Assembly (NCBI GenBank): GCA_020850615.1
Contig: JADZEI010000065.1
Span: 1-36,853 of the forward strand
Direction of reading: 5' to 3'
Length of the DNA: 36,853 nt
Source of the DNA: Dehalococcoidia bacterium
GTDB lineage: Bacteria; Chloroflexota; Dehalococcoidia; Tepidiformales; Tepidiformaceae
The notes under the pieces are model-generated. The model was not told where the DNA came from. It did not search any database and saw only the letters and a list, made by a program, of their open reading frames with translations. Positions 1-8,299 of the stretch are shown here, piece by piece. The stretch's first letter is position 1, and each line of letters starts with the position of its first letter. The translations under genes and the position numbers were made by a program.

Positions 1-1
1 G

Positions 2-415
2 ATCAAGGAGACGGACGGCGACCCGCAGGTCAAGGCGGCGATCCGGCGGCGGCGGAACGCGCTGCTGAACCGGATGATCGCGTCGGTGCCCAAGGCGGAC
101 GTGGTGGTGACGAACCCGACGCACTTCGCGGTGGCGCTGAAGTACGACCCGGTGAGCATGGCGGCGCCGATGGTGGTGGCGAAGGGCCAGGACCTGCTGG
201 CGCAGCGCATCCGGGAGGTGGCGCGGAAGAACGGCGTGCCGGTGCTCGAAGAGCCGCCGCTGGCGCGGGCCCTCTACGGGGCGGTGCCGGTGGGGCAGTA
301 CGTGCCGGCGAACCTGTTCCACGCGGTGGCGGAAGTGCTGGCGTGGGTGTACGCGCTGCGGGCGAAGGCGAGCCGCGTGACGGGCAACCGCACGGCCCCG
401 CAGGGGGCGAACTAG
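2..415 (+). CDS. flhB: Flagellar export switch protein FlhB, 3' part
   Basis: This is the C-terminal part of FlhB, the inner-membrane export-apparatus protein that switches substrate class from rod/hook to filament proteins. The open frame enters from the left edge, so the N-terminal membrane domain lies outside the window. Visible are the linker helix region (DGDPQVKAAIRRRR) and the cytoplasmic FlhBC domain with the NPTH autocleavage motif at about 113-124; cleavage between Asn and Pro is known for the family. The stop at 413-415 directly abuts the flhA start, so the two are translationally adjacent. The flhB-flhA order is typical. The identification is secure; only the length is unknown. 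Confidence 0.96.
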   Translation: MKETDGDPQVKAAIRRRRNALLNRMIASVPKADVVVTNPTHFAVALKYDPVSMAAPMVVAKGQDLLAQRIREVARKNGVPVLEEPPLARALYGAVPVGQYVPANLFHAVAEVLAWVYALRAKASRVTGNRTAPQGAN

Positions 416-2524
416 ATGGCAGTGCAGACAGCTGGCAGCAGCGGGCTCCGCCGCATCCTGGGGCAATCCGACGTGCTCATGGCCGCGGGGATCATGGTCA
501 TCATCGGGATGCTCATCATCCCGCTGCCGGCGCCGCTGCTGGACATGCTGCTCACGGTGAACATCGCGACGTCGGTCATCATCGTGCTGGTCTCGATCTA
601 CAACGAAGACGCGATGAAGTTCTCGAGCTTCCCGTCACTGCTCCTGATCACGACGCTCTTCCGGCTGGCGCTGAACGTGTCGACGTCGCGCCTGATCCTG
701 CTGCACGGCGAGGCGGGGTCGGTGGTGCACTCGTTCGGGTCGTTCGTGGTCGGGGGGAACCTGGTCGTCGGCCTCGTGATCTTCTTCATCCTCGTGATCA
801 TCCAGTTCGTCGTGATTACGAACGGCGCGGGGCGCGTGGCGGAGGTGGCGGCGCGGTTCACGTTGGACGCGATGCCCGGCAAGCAGATGGCGATCGACGC
901 GGACCTGAACGCGGGGCTGATCGACGAGACGCAGGCGCGGCAGCGGCGGACGGCGATCTCCGAGGAAGCGGACTTCTACGGCGCGATGGACGGCGCGAGC
1001 AAGTTCGTGAAAGGCGATGCGATCGCGGGCATCATCATCATCATCGTCAACATCATCGGCGGGCTGACGATTGGCGTGATCCAGCAGGGGGTGGCGCCGG
1101 CGGAAGCGCTGCACAAGTACGCGCTGCTCACCATCGGCGACGGGCTGGTGTCGCAGGTGCCGGCGCTGCTGATCTCGACGGCGACGGGCATCGTGGTCAC
1201 GCGGTCGGCGGGGACGACGGACCTGGGGTCGCAGTTGTTCTCGCAGCTTTCGGGACAATCGAAGCCGCTGTACATCGCGGGCGGGACGCTGGCGGCGTTC
1301 GCGATGCTGCCGGGGCTGCCAAAGCTGCCGTTCTTCGTGGTTGCGGCGGTGGCGATTGGCGGCGGGTACCTGGTGAAGCGCCAGCACGACGCAGAGGCGT
1401 TCGCGGCCGCCCAGCCGCCGCCGGAACCGCCGCGCGAGGCGGAGCAGCTGGGGCCGCAGCAGGTCATCCAGATGATGGCGGTGGACCCGATCGAGGTGGA
1501 GGTCGGCTACGGGCTGATCCCGATCGTCGATGAGCAGTCGGGCGGAGGGCTGCTGCGCCGGATCACGATGATCCGGCGGCAGCTGGCGCTGGACCTGGGG
1601 CTCGTGCTGCCGACGGTGCGGGTGCGGGACAACCTGCAGCACGCACCCAACGCATACGTGGTGAAGCTGCGGGGCGTGGAGATCGCGCGGGGGACGCTGC
1701 AGCCCGGGCAGTTCCTGGCGATGGACCCGGGCACGGCGGAGGGGGATGTGCCGGGGACGGAGACGCACGAGCCCGCGTTCGGGCTGCCGGCGCGGTGGAT
1801 CATGCCGCAGCAGAAGGAGCGGGCGGAGCTGCTGGGCTACACGGTGGTGGACGCCGAATCGGTGCTGGCGACGCACCTGACGGAGCTGGTGAAGCGGTTC
1901 GCGCCGGACCTGTTGAGCCGACAGGACACGCAGAACCTGCTCGAGAACCTGCGGGGCGACTACCCGGCGCTGGTCGAGGACCTGGTGCCGAGCACGCTGA
2001 CGGTGGGCGAGGTGCAGGAAGTGCTGCAGAACCTGCTTTCGGAGCGCGTGAGCATCCGCGACCTGGTGACGATCTGCGAGGCGCTGGCGACGCATGGGCG
2101 GCTGACCCGGGACATCGACCTGCTGACCGAGTATGCACGGGCAGCGCTGGCGCGGCAGATCAGCCGGCAGCACGCCGACGAGAGCGGGACGATCCACACC
2201 ATCACGGTGGGCACGCGCACCGAGGACGAGATTGCGAGCGCGATCCAGCAGACGGAGCGCGGGAACACGATCGCGATGCCGCCGTGGCAGATGCAGCGGC
2301 TGCTCGGCGTGGTGAGCACGGAAGTCGAACGCGTGGCGGGCTTCGGGCGGGACCCGATCATCCTTTGTTCTTCGCGCATCCGGCTGGCGTTGCGGCGCCT
2401 GCTGGAGCGGCGGCTACCCAACGTAACGGTCCTCTCCTTCGCGGAGGTCACACCCCTGACCGCGGTCGAAGCGGTCGGCAACATCGAGGTGAACGTCGGT
2501 GGAAACGAAACGATTCATCGGTAA
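416..2524 (+). CDS. flhA: Flagellar export gate protein FlhA
   Basis: FlhA forms the nonameric export gate of the flagellar type III secretion system and docks chaperone-substrate complexes. At 702 aa it has normal family length. The N-terminal third carries about seven or eight hydrophobic segments, and the conserved stretch with NDDAMK-like NEDAMKFSSFPSLLL and the FHIPEP-region motifs (FTLDAMPGKQMAIDADLNAGLI) is present around residues 145-170. The soluble C-terminal domain follows from about residue 345. The ATG immediately follows the flhB stop. The end overlaps the next gene by 26 bp, consistent with one operon. Confidence 0.97.
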   Translation: MAVQTAGSSGLRRILGQSDVLMAAGIMVIIGMLIIPLPAPLLDMLLTVNIATSVIIVLVSIYNEDAMKFSSFPSLLLITTLFRLALNVSTSRLILLHGEAGSVVHSFGSFVVGGNLVVGLVIFFILVIIQFVVITNGAGRVAEVAARFTLDAMPGKQMAIDADLNAGLIDETQARQRRTAISEEADFYGAMDGASKFVKGDAIAGIIIIIVNIIGGLTIGVIQQGVAPAEALHKYALLTIGDGLVSQVPALLISTATGIVVTRSAGTTDLGSQLFSQLSGQSKPLYIAGGTLAAFAMLPGLPKLPFFVVAAVAIGGGYLVKRQHDAEAFAAAQPPPEPPREAEQLGPQQVIQMMAVDPIEVEVGYGLIPIVDEQSGGGLLRRITMIRRQLALDLGLVLPTVRVRDNLQHAPNAYVVKLRGVEIARGTLQPGQFLAMDPGTAEGDVPGTETHEPAFGLPARWIMPQQKERAELLGYTVVDAESVLATHLTELVKRFAPDLLSRQDTQNLLENLRGDYPALVEDLVPSTLTVGEVQEVLQNLLSERVSIRDLVTICEALATHGRLTRDIDLLTEYARAALARQISRQHADESGTIHTITVGTRTEDEIASAIQQTERGNTIAMPPWQMQRLLGVVSTEVERVAGFGRDPIILCSSRIRLALRRLLERRLPNVTVLSFAEVTPLTAVEAVGNIEVNVGGNETIHR

Positions 2525-3821
2525 CGACATGACGCGGCTGTACGACCGCGTGAAGAAGGAGTTCGGGCCCGATGCGATCATCGTGCGCACGCGAAGCCTG
2601 CTGCGGGAAGGCGCGGACCCGCTGATCGAGGTGATCGCGGCGCCGCCGGCGGCGGCACCGGAGCTGGCGCTCGACCTGCAGTGGAAGATGGTCGACGGGG
2701 CGCTGGGGCGTCTCCAGATCGCGCGGCCGCGGGCGACGATCGGCGACCTGGAGGACCTGGCCGTGCGCGAGGGGCCGGCGCCGGTGCGGGCGCAGCTGGC
2801 GGAGCCGATCGATGCGCAGCCGGCGCCCGAGTGGTTCGGCGGTTATGTGGACCAGGACGACGACGAGCCACCGCGGGCGCCACAGCGAGAGCCGGAAGTG
2901 ACGGAACCGCGGCGGCACGTGCGCTTCGGGGATTTGGACACGATCCCGGAGGTAGAGGCGCCGTCGCCAACGTGGGCGAGCCGGCCGCGGCCACACATGC
3001 CGCCGCGGCGCACGGCAGCCGAGCACCGGGGCGAGCCCGGCGTGGTGGAGATGCCCGCGCGGCGGGCGCGGGCGGCGACGGGTCTTGCCGGGACGCTGAC
3101 GGCGGCAGGGCTGAGCGAGCGGGCCGCGCGGGTGGTGGCCGACGCCGCGGGGGCGAACGCCGAGCCGGAGGCCGCACTGGCGGCGTACCTGGGTTCGCTG
3201 GACGTGCGCTACCCGGACGGCGACCACGCGGCCCTCGTGACGATCCAGGGGCCGGAAGGCGCGGGGCGGACGCTGGCACTGATGCGGATGGCGCTGGACT
3301 GCGCCGACGCCGGGCGGGAGGCGGTGCTCATCGCGGCGGACACGACGCGGGCGGCGGCGCGGGAGCAGGTGCACGCCTACGCGGAAGCGACGGCGCTGCC
3401 GGTGGCGGACGCGATGGAGCCGTCGCAGCTGGCGGGGCGGCTGGCGCGGGCGAAGCGCGGCGCGTGCCTCTTCGCGGATGTGCCGGCGGGGCCGTACACA
3501 GCGCCGCAGACGGCGGGCGAGCACCACTACGCCTACCTGGCGCTGCCTGCGCACTGGCAGGAGGGGGCGCTGCGGCGGGCGCTCGCGACGTTCGACCTGG
3601 AGCGGTTTTCGGGCGTGATCCTGACGTATGCCGACCTTTCCACCGACCTGTCACCAGCTCTCTCCGTGGCCATCGAGGCGGGGATGGGGGTTGCCTTCCT
3701 ATGCTCGAGTAGGGACATCAGCACTGGCATCGAATCCGTGGATCCGCCAGTGCTCGCATCAGGGATTCTCCGCGGAGTCACGGGGGTCACGACCGATGGG
3801 CTCGTCGTTGCCTCGGCGTGA
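2499..3821 (+). CDS. flhF: FlhF-like SRP-family GTPase homologue with degraded GTPase motifs
   Basis: The N-terminus (METKRFIGNDMTRLYDRVKKEFGPDAIIV) matches FlhF, the SRP-type GTPase that places flagella and sits after flhA in many genomes. The GTG start at 2499 has GAGGTG at 2486-2491 and overlaps flhA. A Pro/Arg-rich linker (about residues 100-200) precedes an NG-like domain. The G motifs are eroded: the P-loop at residues 251-258 reads GPEGAGRT with Arg257 for the invariant Lys, the DTAGR motif is replaced by DVPAG (327-331), and TKxD is replaced by TYAD (376-379). The DTTR element, like DTYR, is kept. GTP binding is therefore doubtful. No flhG partner follows. The family call is good; loss of activity is inference. 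Confidence 0.85.
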   Translation: METKRFIGNDMTRLYDRVKKEFGPDAIIVRTRSLLREGADPLIEVIAAPPAAAPELALDLQWKMVDGALGRLQIARPRATIGDLEDLAVREGPAPVRAQLAEPIDAQPAPEWFGGYVDQDDDEPPRAPQREPEVTEPRRHVRFGDLDTIPEVEAPSPTWASRPRPHMPPRRTAAEHRGEPGVVEMPARRARAATGLAGTLTAAGLSERAARVVADAAGANAEPEAALAAYLGSLDVRYPDGDHAALVTIQGPEGAGRTLALMRMALDCADAGREAVLIAADTTRAAAREQVHAYAEATALPVADAMEPSQLAGRLARAKRGACLFADVPAGPYTAPQTAGEHHYAYLALPAHWQEGALRRALATFDLERFSGVILTYADLSTDLSPALSVAIEAGMGVAFLCSSRDISTGIESVDPPVLASGILRGVTGVTTDGLVVASA

Positions 3822-4485
3822 GACTGAGTTGAAAGCACGGGGACTGGTCCCCGGGCTGATCATCCAGCTAGAAGTGCGGGTGGGGGATCGCGTGGAGACG
3901 TACTCGACACGAGTCGAGGATGTGACCGAGGAGCAGTTCGCGGTACTGGTGCCGATGCGTGGCCACCAGCACCGGCCGGTGCCCGCGGGCACGGGGCTGC
4001 GGATCCGGTATGGGCACGGCAACCAGCCGCTGACCTTCGTGACCACCTCGCTCGGTGCCAGCCCGGACGGCGAGCTGCTGTTCCTGGCTCCGCCGCGGCA
4101 CATCGAGCATTCGGACCGGCGGTCGGCGTTCCGGCTGCCGATGGCACTGCCGCTGATCGCGCTCTACCGGATGGTCATCGACGGCCAGTCGGAGGAGCCG
4201 GTCGACCTGAAGGCGACGATTGTCGACCTGAGCGAGGGCGGCGCCTGCCTGAGCACGCGCAACCCGATCGCGCTGCACGAGTGGCTCGGGATCGAGTTCG
4301 AGCTGCCCGGCGGCGGCCCGTTGCGGGCGCGGCTGCGGGTGGTGGGCGTCGAATCGCCGGGGTTCGGACGCGTGAACCTTCGGGTGCACTGCATGTTCGC
4401 GGACATCCGGCTGAGCGACCGTGACCGGATCGCGCGGTACCTGATGCGGCGGCAGATCGAGCTGCGGCGGAGGGGGCAGCTATGA
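3796..4485 (+). CDS. YcgR-type PilZ-domain flagellar brake protein
   Basis: A 229-aa protein with an N-terminal YcgR-like beta domain (about 15-100) and a C-terminal PilZ domain (about 105-225). The c-di-GMP-binding signatures are intact: RxxxR as R109-SAF-R113 and DxSxxG as D144-L-S-E-G-G149. YcgR proteins bind c-di-GMP and slow or stop the flagellar motor. I chose the ATG at 3796, which overlaps flhF by 26 bp and follows a G-rich stretch; an in-frame TTG at 3829 is possible. The position between flhF and sigma-28 resembles the ylxH/ycgR area of Gram-positive fla/che operons. The organism therefore probably tunes motility by c-di-GMP. Confidence 0.88.
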   Translation: MGSSLPRRETELKARGLVPGLIIQLEVRVGDRVETYSTRVEDVTEEQFAVLVPMRGHQHRPVPAGTGLRIRYGHGNQPLTFVTTSLGASPDGELLFLAPPRHIEHSDRRSAFRLPMALPLIALYRMVIDGQSEEPVDLKATIVDLSEGGACLSTRNPIALHEWLGIEFELPGGGPLRARLRVVGVESPGFGRVNLRVHCMFADIRLSDRDRIARYLMRRQIELRRRGQL

Positions 4486-4745
4486 GCCCGTCGCAATTCC
4501 CGCCGTACCTGGTGGCCCGCTGGGGGATGTATCTCGCGGTCGGCGTGGCGGTGCTGAGCGTCTGGCTCGGGCAGCGCGCGGGCGCGTCGCTGGACTACAG
4601 CCTGCTGCGAGCAGTGTTCATCTTCGTCATCTTCACAGCGCTGGGGCTCGGAGCGGAGGCGGTCCTCAACACGAATTTCGTCCCATCGGCAGCTGCCGAC
4701 CCACACGCCGAGCGGCCGGCCGAACCGGAGCAACACGATGAGTAA
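4482..4745 (+). CDS. Small two-helix membrane protein, unknown function
   Basis: This 87-aa protein has two predicted membrane helices (about residues 12-30 and 40-60) and a short acidic, Ala/Pro-rich tail. It starts at the ATG inside an ATGA overlap with the PilZ gene stop, so it is translationally coupled to it. I recognise no family. Its position inside the flagellar operon suggests a membrane-associated accessory role, perhaps tied to the PilZ brake or the export apparatus, but that is only context. Confidence 0.7.
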   Translation: MSPSQFPPYLVARWGMYLAVGVAVLSVWLGQRAGASLDYSLLRAVFIFVIFTALGLGAEAVLNTNFVPSAAADPHAERPAEPEQHDE

Positions 4746-4765
4746 CCGAATGAGGAGGTGTGCCG

Positions 4766-5503
4766 ATGGCCACCGCCGCTGAAGCCCGCACCTTCGGAGT
4801 CGACCGCGATGCGGCGATCCGGCAGTACGCGCCGCTGGTCAAGTACGTCGTCGGGCGGCTGGCGATCGGCCTGCCGGCGATCCTGGACTACGAGGACATC
4901 CTCAGCTACGGCACGATCGGCCTGATCGAGGCCCTGGACCGGTACGACGACTCGAAGGGCGTGAAGTTCGAGACGTATGCGATCAGCCGGATCCGGGGGG
5001 CGATCATCGATGCGCTGCGGTCGCTGGACCGGCTGCCGCGATCGGTGCGGCAGAAGGCGAAGCGGCTGGAGCAGGTGACCGTGGACCTGACGGCGTCGCT
5101 GGGGCGGGACCCGACTGACCAGGAGCTCGCCCAGGGCATGGGCATGACGCGCGAGCAGTACAACGGGATGCTCGTGGACTCGAGCTGGGTGACGGTTTCG
5201 CTCGACGGGCTGCTGGACCGGGACGACAACACGGACACGGGCCACACGGACATGCCGGCGGACCCGAACGAGGTGGACTTCACGGAGCGGCTCGAGAAGA
5301 AGCAGATGCTGGACGCGCTCTCGGGGGCGGTGAAGGGGCTGCCGGAGCGGGAGTGGCTGATCGTCAGCCTGTACTACAAGGACGAGATGACGATGAAGGA
5401 GATCGCCCAGATCCTCGACATCTCGGAATCGCGCGTGTGCCAGTTGCATGGCCGTGCGCTGAGCCGCCTGCGGGCCCGCCTGGCTCGCGAGAAGGCTGCG
5501 TAG
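4766..5503 (+). CDS. fliA: Flagellar sigma-28 factor FliA/SigD
   Basis: This sigma-70-family factor of the FliA class (245 aa) drives late flagellar and chemotaxis genes. Region 2 is clear (YAPLVKYVVGRLA, DYEDILSYGTIGLIEALDRYD, FETYAISRIRGAIID), followed by the FliA-typical DALRSLDRLPRSVRQKAK segment and a C-terminal region 4 helix-turn-helix (MKEIAQILDISESRVCQL). The ATG at 4766 lies 7 nt after a strong AGGAGG at 4753-4758; a GTG at 4760 is less likely. Its antagonist FlgM is encoded downstream in the same operon. Confidence 0.96.
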   Translation: MATAAEARTFGVDRDAAIRQYAPLVKYVVGRLAIGLPAILDYEDILSYGTIGLIEALDRYDDSKGVKFETYAISRIRGAIIDALRSLDRLPRSVRQKAKRLEQVTVDLTASLGRDPTDQELAQGMGMTREQYNGMLVDSSWVTVSLDGLLDRDDNTDTGHTDMPADPNEVDFTERLEKKQMLDALSGAVKGLPEREWLIVSLYYKDEMTMKEIAQILDISESRVCQLHGRALSRLRARLAREKAA

Positions 5504-5513
5504 GAGGACGGTG

Positions 5514-5837
5514 ATGAACGACGCGATTGCGTTGCTCGCGATTTCGCAGCTCGTGTGCCTGGGGGCGCTCGGGTACCTGTACATGGAGCTTTCCCGGATG
5601 CGGCGCGCGCGGCCCCGGCGCGAAGTGCGGGCCGAACGGCCGGCGCCGGCGGCTGCACGGCAGGCCGCGCAGCAGGCGTACGCCGCGCAGGGCGGCGGGC
5701 CGTTCGCGCGGGACGCGGGCAACATCGCCCAGCGGATGAACGACCTGGGAGTCGATGTCTCGACGCTGGCGCGGCGGATGGGCAAGAGCGAGGAAGAAGT
5801 GCGGCTGCTGCTGCGCCGCCAGGGCGTGGTGCGGTGA
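5514..5837 (+). CDS. SwrB/YlxL-like single-pass membrane protein
   Basis: A 107-aa protein with one N-terminal membrane helix (about residues 5-22), a basic Arg/Ala-rich linker and a small C-terminal helical module ending in a helix-turn-helix-like stretch (ARRMGKSEEEVRLLLRR). This layout and its place directly after sigma-28 match SwrB/YlxL of Bacillus, which follows sigD and promotes activation of the flagellar export apparatus. The ATG at 5514 follows AGGAGG at 5502-5507, which overlaps the fliA stop. Sequence similarity is too weak by eye to name it firmly, so the call rests on architecture and synteny. Confidence 0.72.
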   Translation: MNDAIALLAISQLVCLGALGYLYMELSRMRRARPRREVRAERPAPAAARQAAQQAYAAQGGGPFARDAGNIAQRMNDLGVDVSTLARRMGKSEEEVRLLLRRQGVVR

Positions 5838-6463
5838 TGTGGCGCCGCGTGCTCGCCGCCATCGCGTTTTGCGCGATCGCCGTTGGGGCCGTTGTTGGCG
5901 CCGGCGACGAAGCTGCGCGTGCGAACGGCGTGCCGCAGCTGGTGAAGCTGACCTACCTGGACGGGGTTTCGAACTTCGGGCCGACGGCGGCGGAAGGCGT
6001 GCTGGAGTTCAGCTTCGCCGAGGCGTACGCGCGGGTGGAAGTGAAGAACCTGCCCCCGCAGAGCGGCTACACGTACGAAGGCTGGATGGTGGCGCCGGAC
6101 GGCAGCGCCGTCTCGATCGGGACGATCGAGGTGCAGGAAAGCGGCGTGGGCACATACGAGACGAAGATCGAAGGGCTGGACCGGTACGACTACAGCCTCT
6201 TCCTCATCGCGGCGCGGAGCGCGAGCACGGCGGCGGACGCGGTGCCGGCGGAGCGGTCGATCGCGGGGCGGTTCACGATCATCGCGGACGGCACGGCCAC
6301 CGGCGGCGACGTGGGCAACGTGCGGCCGGCAACGCTGCCGGAGACGGGCGAGGCGGCACCGGGACGGGACTACAGCCGGTATGTGTGGACCGGGATCAGC
6401 ATGGCCGGGGCGGCCATCGTCATCTTCGGCGCGCGGCGCCAGCTCAGGCGGAGGCAGCCATGA
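5837..6463 (+). CDS. Secreted protein with LPETG sorting-type C-terminus, RskA-like domain
   Basis: A 208-aa protein whose ATG overlaps the preceding stop by one base. It has an N-terminal signal peptide (about 1-29, ending ARA-NG), an extracytoplasmic beta-rich domain whose GWMVAPDGSAVSIGTI stretch resembles the C-terminal domain of RskA-type anti-sigma factors, and a C-terminus with LPETG at residues 167-171 (6335-6349), a hydrophobic helix and an RRQLRRR tail. That tripartite end is the classic cell-wall sorting signal for sortases. No sortase is in the window, so it may simply be membrane-anchored. It overlaps the next rod gene, so it is co-expressed with flagellar genes. Its function is unknown. 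Confidence 0.8.
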   Translation: MWRRVLAAIAFCAIAVGAVVGAGDEAARANGVPQLVKLTYLDGVSNFGPTAAEGVLEFSFAEAYARVEVKNLPPQSGYTYEGWMVAPDGSAVSIGTIEVQESGVGTYETKIEGLDRYDYSLFLIAARSASTAADAVPAERSIAGRFTIIADGTATGGDVGNVRPATLPETGEAAPGRDYSRYVWTGISMAGAAIVIFGARRQLRRRQP

Positions 6464-7224
6464 TCAAGGGGCTCTATTCGGCGTTCTCGGCGATGGAATC
6501 GGCGTGGCAGTACCAGGACGTGCTGGCGAACAACATCGCGAACGCGACGACGGCCGGGTACAAGCGCGAAGTGGCCGCGCAGCAGTCGTTCTCGGACGTG
6601 CTGCTTTCGCAGCAATCCGGGCTGGTGGCGCCGCTGCCCGCGCGGATCCAGTCGGTCGTCGGGCAGATTGGGACAGGCAAGTTCGTTGCCGAGTTCGCGA
6701 CGGACTTCGCGAACGGCGCGTTCCAGCAGACCGGGCAGGAGCTCGACTTCGCGCTCGAAGGCGGGTTCTTCGCGGTGGAGAACGAGGCCGGCGAGCTGTT
6801 CTACACGCGCGACGGCCGGTTCGGGCGGGACGCGAACGGGGACCTGGTGACCAATCACGGCCACTACGTGCTGAACGACCAGGGTGGGCACATCAACCTG
6901 CCGGCGGAGCAGGTGACCGTGCTCGCGGACGGGACGATCACGGTGGGCGACGGGCAGTTCCTGGACCGGCTGCAGGTGGTGGACTTCACGGGCGGCGTGA
7001 TCGCGCGGTCCGGCGAGGCGTACTTCACCTCGACGGAGCCGGGGACGCCGATCGACGGGGGCGTGCGGCAGGGGTACATCGAGATGTCGAACTCTGTGCT
7101 CGTTGAGGAGATGACGACGCTGATCGCGGTGCAGCGGGCCTACCAGGCGAACCAGACGGTGCTCGCACGGCTCGACGGCACGCTCGAACAGGCGGCCGGC
7201 CAGATCGGGACGTTCGGGGTCTAA
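6460..7224 (+). CDS. Flagellar rod protein, FlgF/FlgG family (FlhO-like)
   Basis: A 254-aa basal-body rod protein. The N-terminal helix (MIKGLYSAFSAMESAWQYQDVLANNIANATTAGYKR) is the flagellar basal-body-rod signature, and the C-terminal helix (EMTTLIAVQRAYQANQTVLA) is the matching coiled-coil partner used in rod, hook and junction proteins. The middle part is a FlgF/FlgG-like D1 domain. GGAGG lies upstream of the ATG at 6460. Together with the next gene it resembles the flhO-flhP pair of Gram-positive bacteria, which builds the distal rod. Whether it is FlgF or FlgG cannot be settled by eye. Confidence 0.92.
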   Translation: MIKGLYSAFSAMESAWQYQDVLANNIANATTAGYKREVAAQQSFSDVLLSQQSGLVAPLPARIQSVVGQIGTGKFVAEFATDFANGAFQQTGQELDFALEGGFFAVENEAGELFYTRDGRFGRDANGDLVTNHGHYVLNDQGGHINLPAEQVTVLADGTITVGDGQFLDRLQVVDFTGGVIARSGEAYFTSTEPGTPIDGGVRQGYIEMSNSVLVEEMTTLIAVQRAYQANQTVLARLDGTLEQAAGQIGTFGV

Positions 7225-7226
7225 CG

Positions 7227-7970
7227 ATGACGACGATACTCGGCGCGGCGGCCAGCGGGATGATCCACAACGCGAGCGTGATGGACACGATCTCGCACAA
7301 CCTTTCGAACGCGAACACGTCGGCGTTCAAGAAGACGCTGGCGGGCGCGAGCGGGACGCCAATGGCGGACGTGGTGGAAGGGGCGGCGCGGTTGGGCGTC
7401 GCGCAGACAACCAGGCGGCAGCTGTTCGACGTGGGGGCGCCGCAGCGGTCGGAAGAACCGCTGCACTTCGCCATCACGGACGACACGTTCTTCCGGGTGA
7501 CGGACACCGAGGGCGCGGTGCGGTACACGCGGTACGGCGCGCTGCAGGTGGACACGGACGGGAACATCCTCGCCTTCGGGGGGCAGTTCCTGGAGCCGCC
7601 GGTGACGCTGCCGGCGGGGATGACGAACCCGAGCATCGGCCAGGACGGCGTGATCAGCGCCATGGACGAGAACGGCGAGCCGCAGGAGCTGGCGCAGATC
7701 ACGCTCGTGCGGTTCGTGAACCCGGCGGGGCTTATCTCGCTGGGCGACGGGCTGTACGGCGAAAGCGTGAACAGCGGTGCGTCCACCGAAGGGACCCCGG
7801 GTACCGACGGATTTGGCCCCCTGGCGACGGGTGCCGTCGAGGGTTCGAACGTCGATATTGCCCAGGAGTTCACCAACATGATCATCGCGCAGCGCGCCTA
7901 TGGCGTGGCTGCGAAGACCTTCATGGTCGGCGACCAGATGCTCGCCCAGGCCACGGACATCACGCAGTAG
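7227..7970 (+). CDS. Flagellar rod protein, FlgG family (FlhP-like)
   Basis: A second 247-aa rod protein, starting 2 bp after the previous stop. The N-terminal rod motif (MDTISHNLSNANTSAFKKTL) and C-terminal helix (EFTNMIIAQRAYGVAAKTFMVGDQMLAQATDI) are typical of FlgG, which forms the distal rod. The central domain keeps a YTRYGALQVDTDGNIL stretch. It is probably a paralogue of the gene before it. The pair is followed by flgM-flgN-flgK-flgL, a common block order. Confidence 0.93.
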   Translation: MTTILGAAASGMIHNASVMDTISHNLSNANTSAFKKTLAGASGTPMADVVEGAARLGVAQTTRRQLFDVGAPQRSEEPLHFAITDDTFFRVTDTEGAVRYTRYGALQVDTDGNILAFGGQFLEPPVTLPAGMTNPSIGQDGVISAMDENGEPQELAQITLVRFVNPAGLISLGDGLYGESVNSGASTEGTPGTDGFGPLATGAVEGSNVDIAQEFTNMIIAQRAYGVAAKTFMVGDQMLAQATDITQ

Positions 7971-7980
7971 GAGGCCCGGA

Positions 7981-8295
7981 ATGAACCGGATCGATGGCAT
8001 GAACCCCCTGAGCACGAGCCGCACGCAGCAGGGTGCGGGCGTTTCCGGGGTCGACGGGCAGAAGGGCCGTGGCCGCAGCGAGGGCGTGGACGCGAGCGGG
8101 GCGGGGCACGACAACCTGTCGCTTTCGAGCCGCGGGCGGGAAGTGGCCGATGCTGCGCGGGCGGTCGCGCAATCGCCGGACGTGCGGGCGGCGAAGGTGG
8201 CGGCGCTGAAGGCGGCGATCGCGGACGGGAGCTACACCTCCGACCCGCGGCAGATCGCGGCGCGGTTGCTTTCGACCGGGACCTTCGGGGAGTGA
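7981..8295 (+). CDS. flgM: Anti-sigma-28 factor FlgM
   Basis: A 104-aa protein. The disordered, Gly/Ser-rich N-terminal half is followed by the conserved C-terminal helices that grip sigma-28 (LSSRGREVADAAR and VAALKAAIADGSYTSDP, ending QIAARLL). FlgM holds FliA inactive until it is exported through the completed hook-basal body. An AGGAGG site that overlaps the preceding stop lies just upstream of the ATG at 7981. The fliA gene lies 3 kb upstream in the same operon. Confidence 0.93.
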   Translation: MNRIDGMNPLSTSRTQQGAGVSGVDGQKGRGRSEGVDASGAGHDNLSLSSRGREVADAARAVAQSPDVRAAKVAALKAAIADGSYTSDPRQIAARLLSTGTFGE

Positions 8296-8299
8296 CGCG

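Noticed and set aside
635-2197. Very long minus-strand open frames opposite flhA, flgK/flgL, xseA and others
   Set aside because: In G+C-rich genes the antisense frames lack stops; their products are Arg/His/Pro-rich with no recognisable motif.
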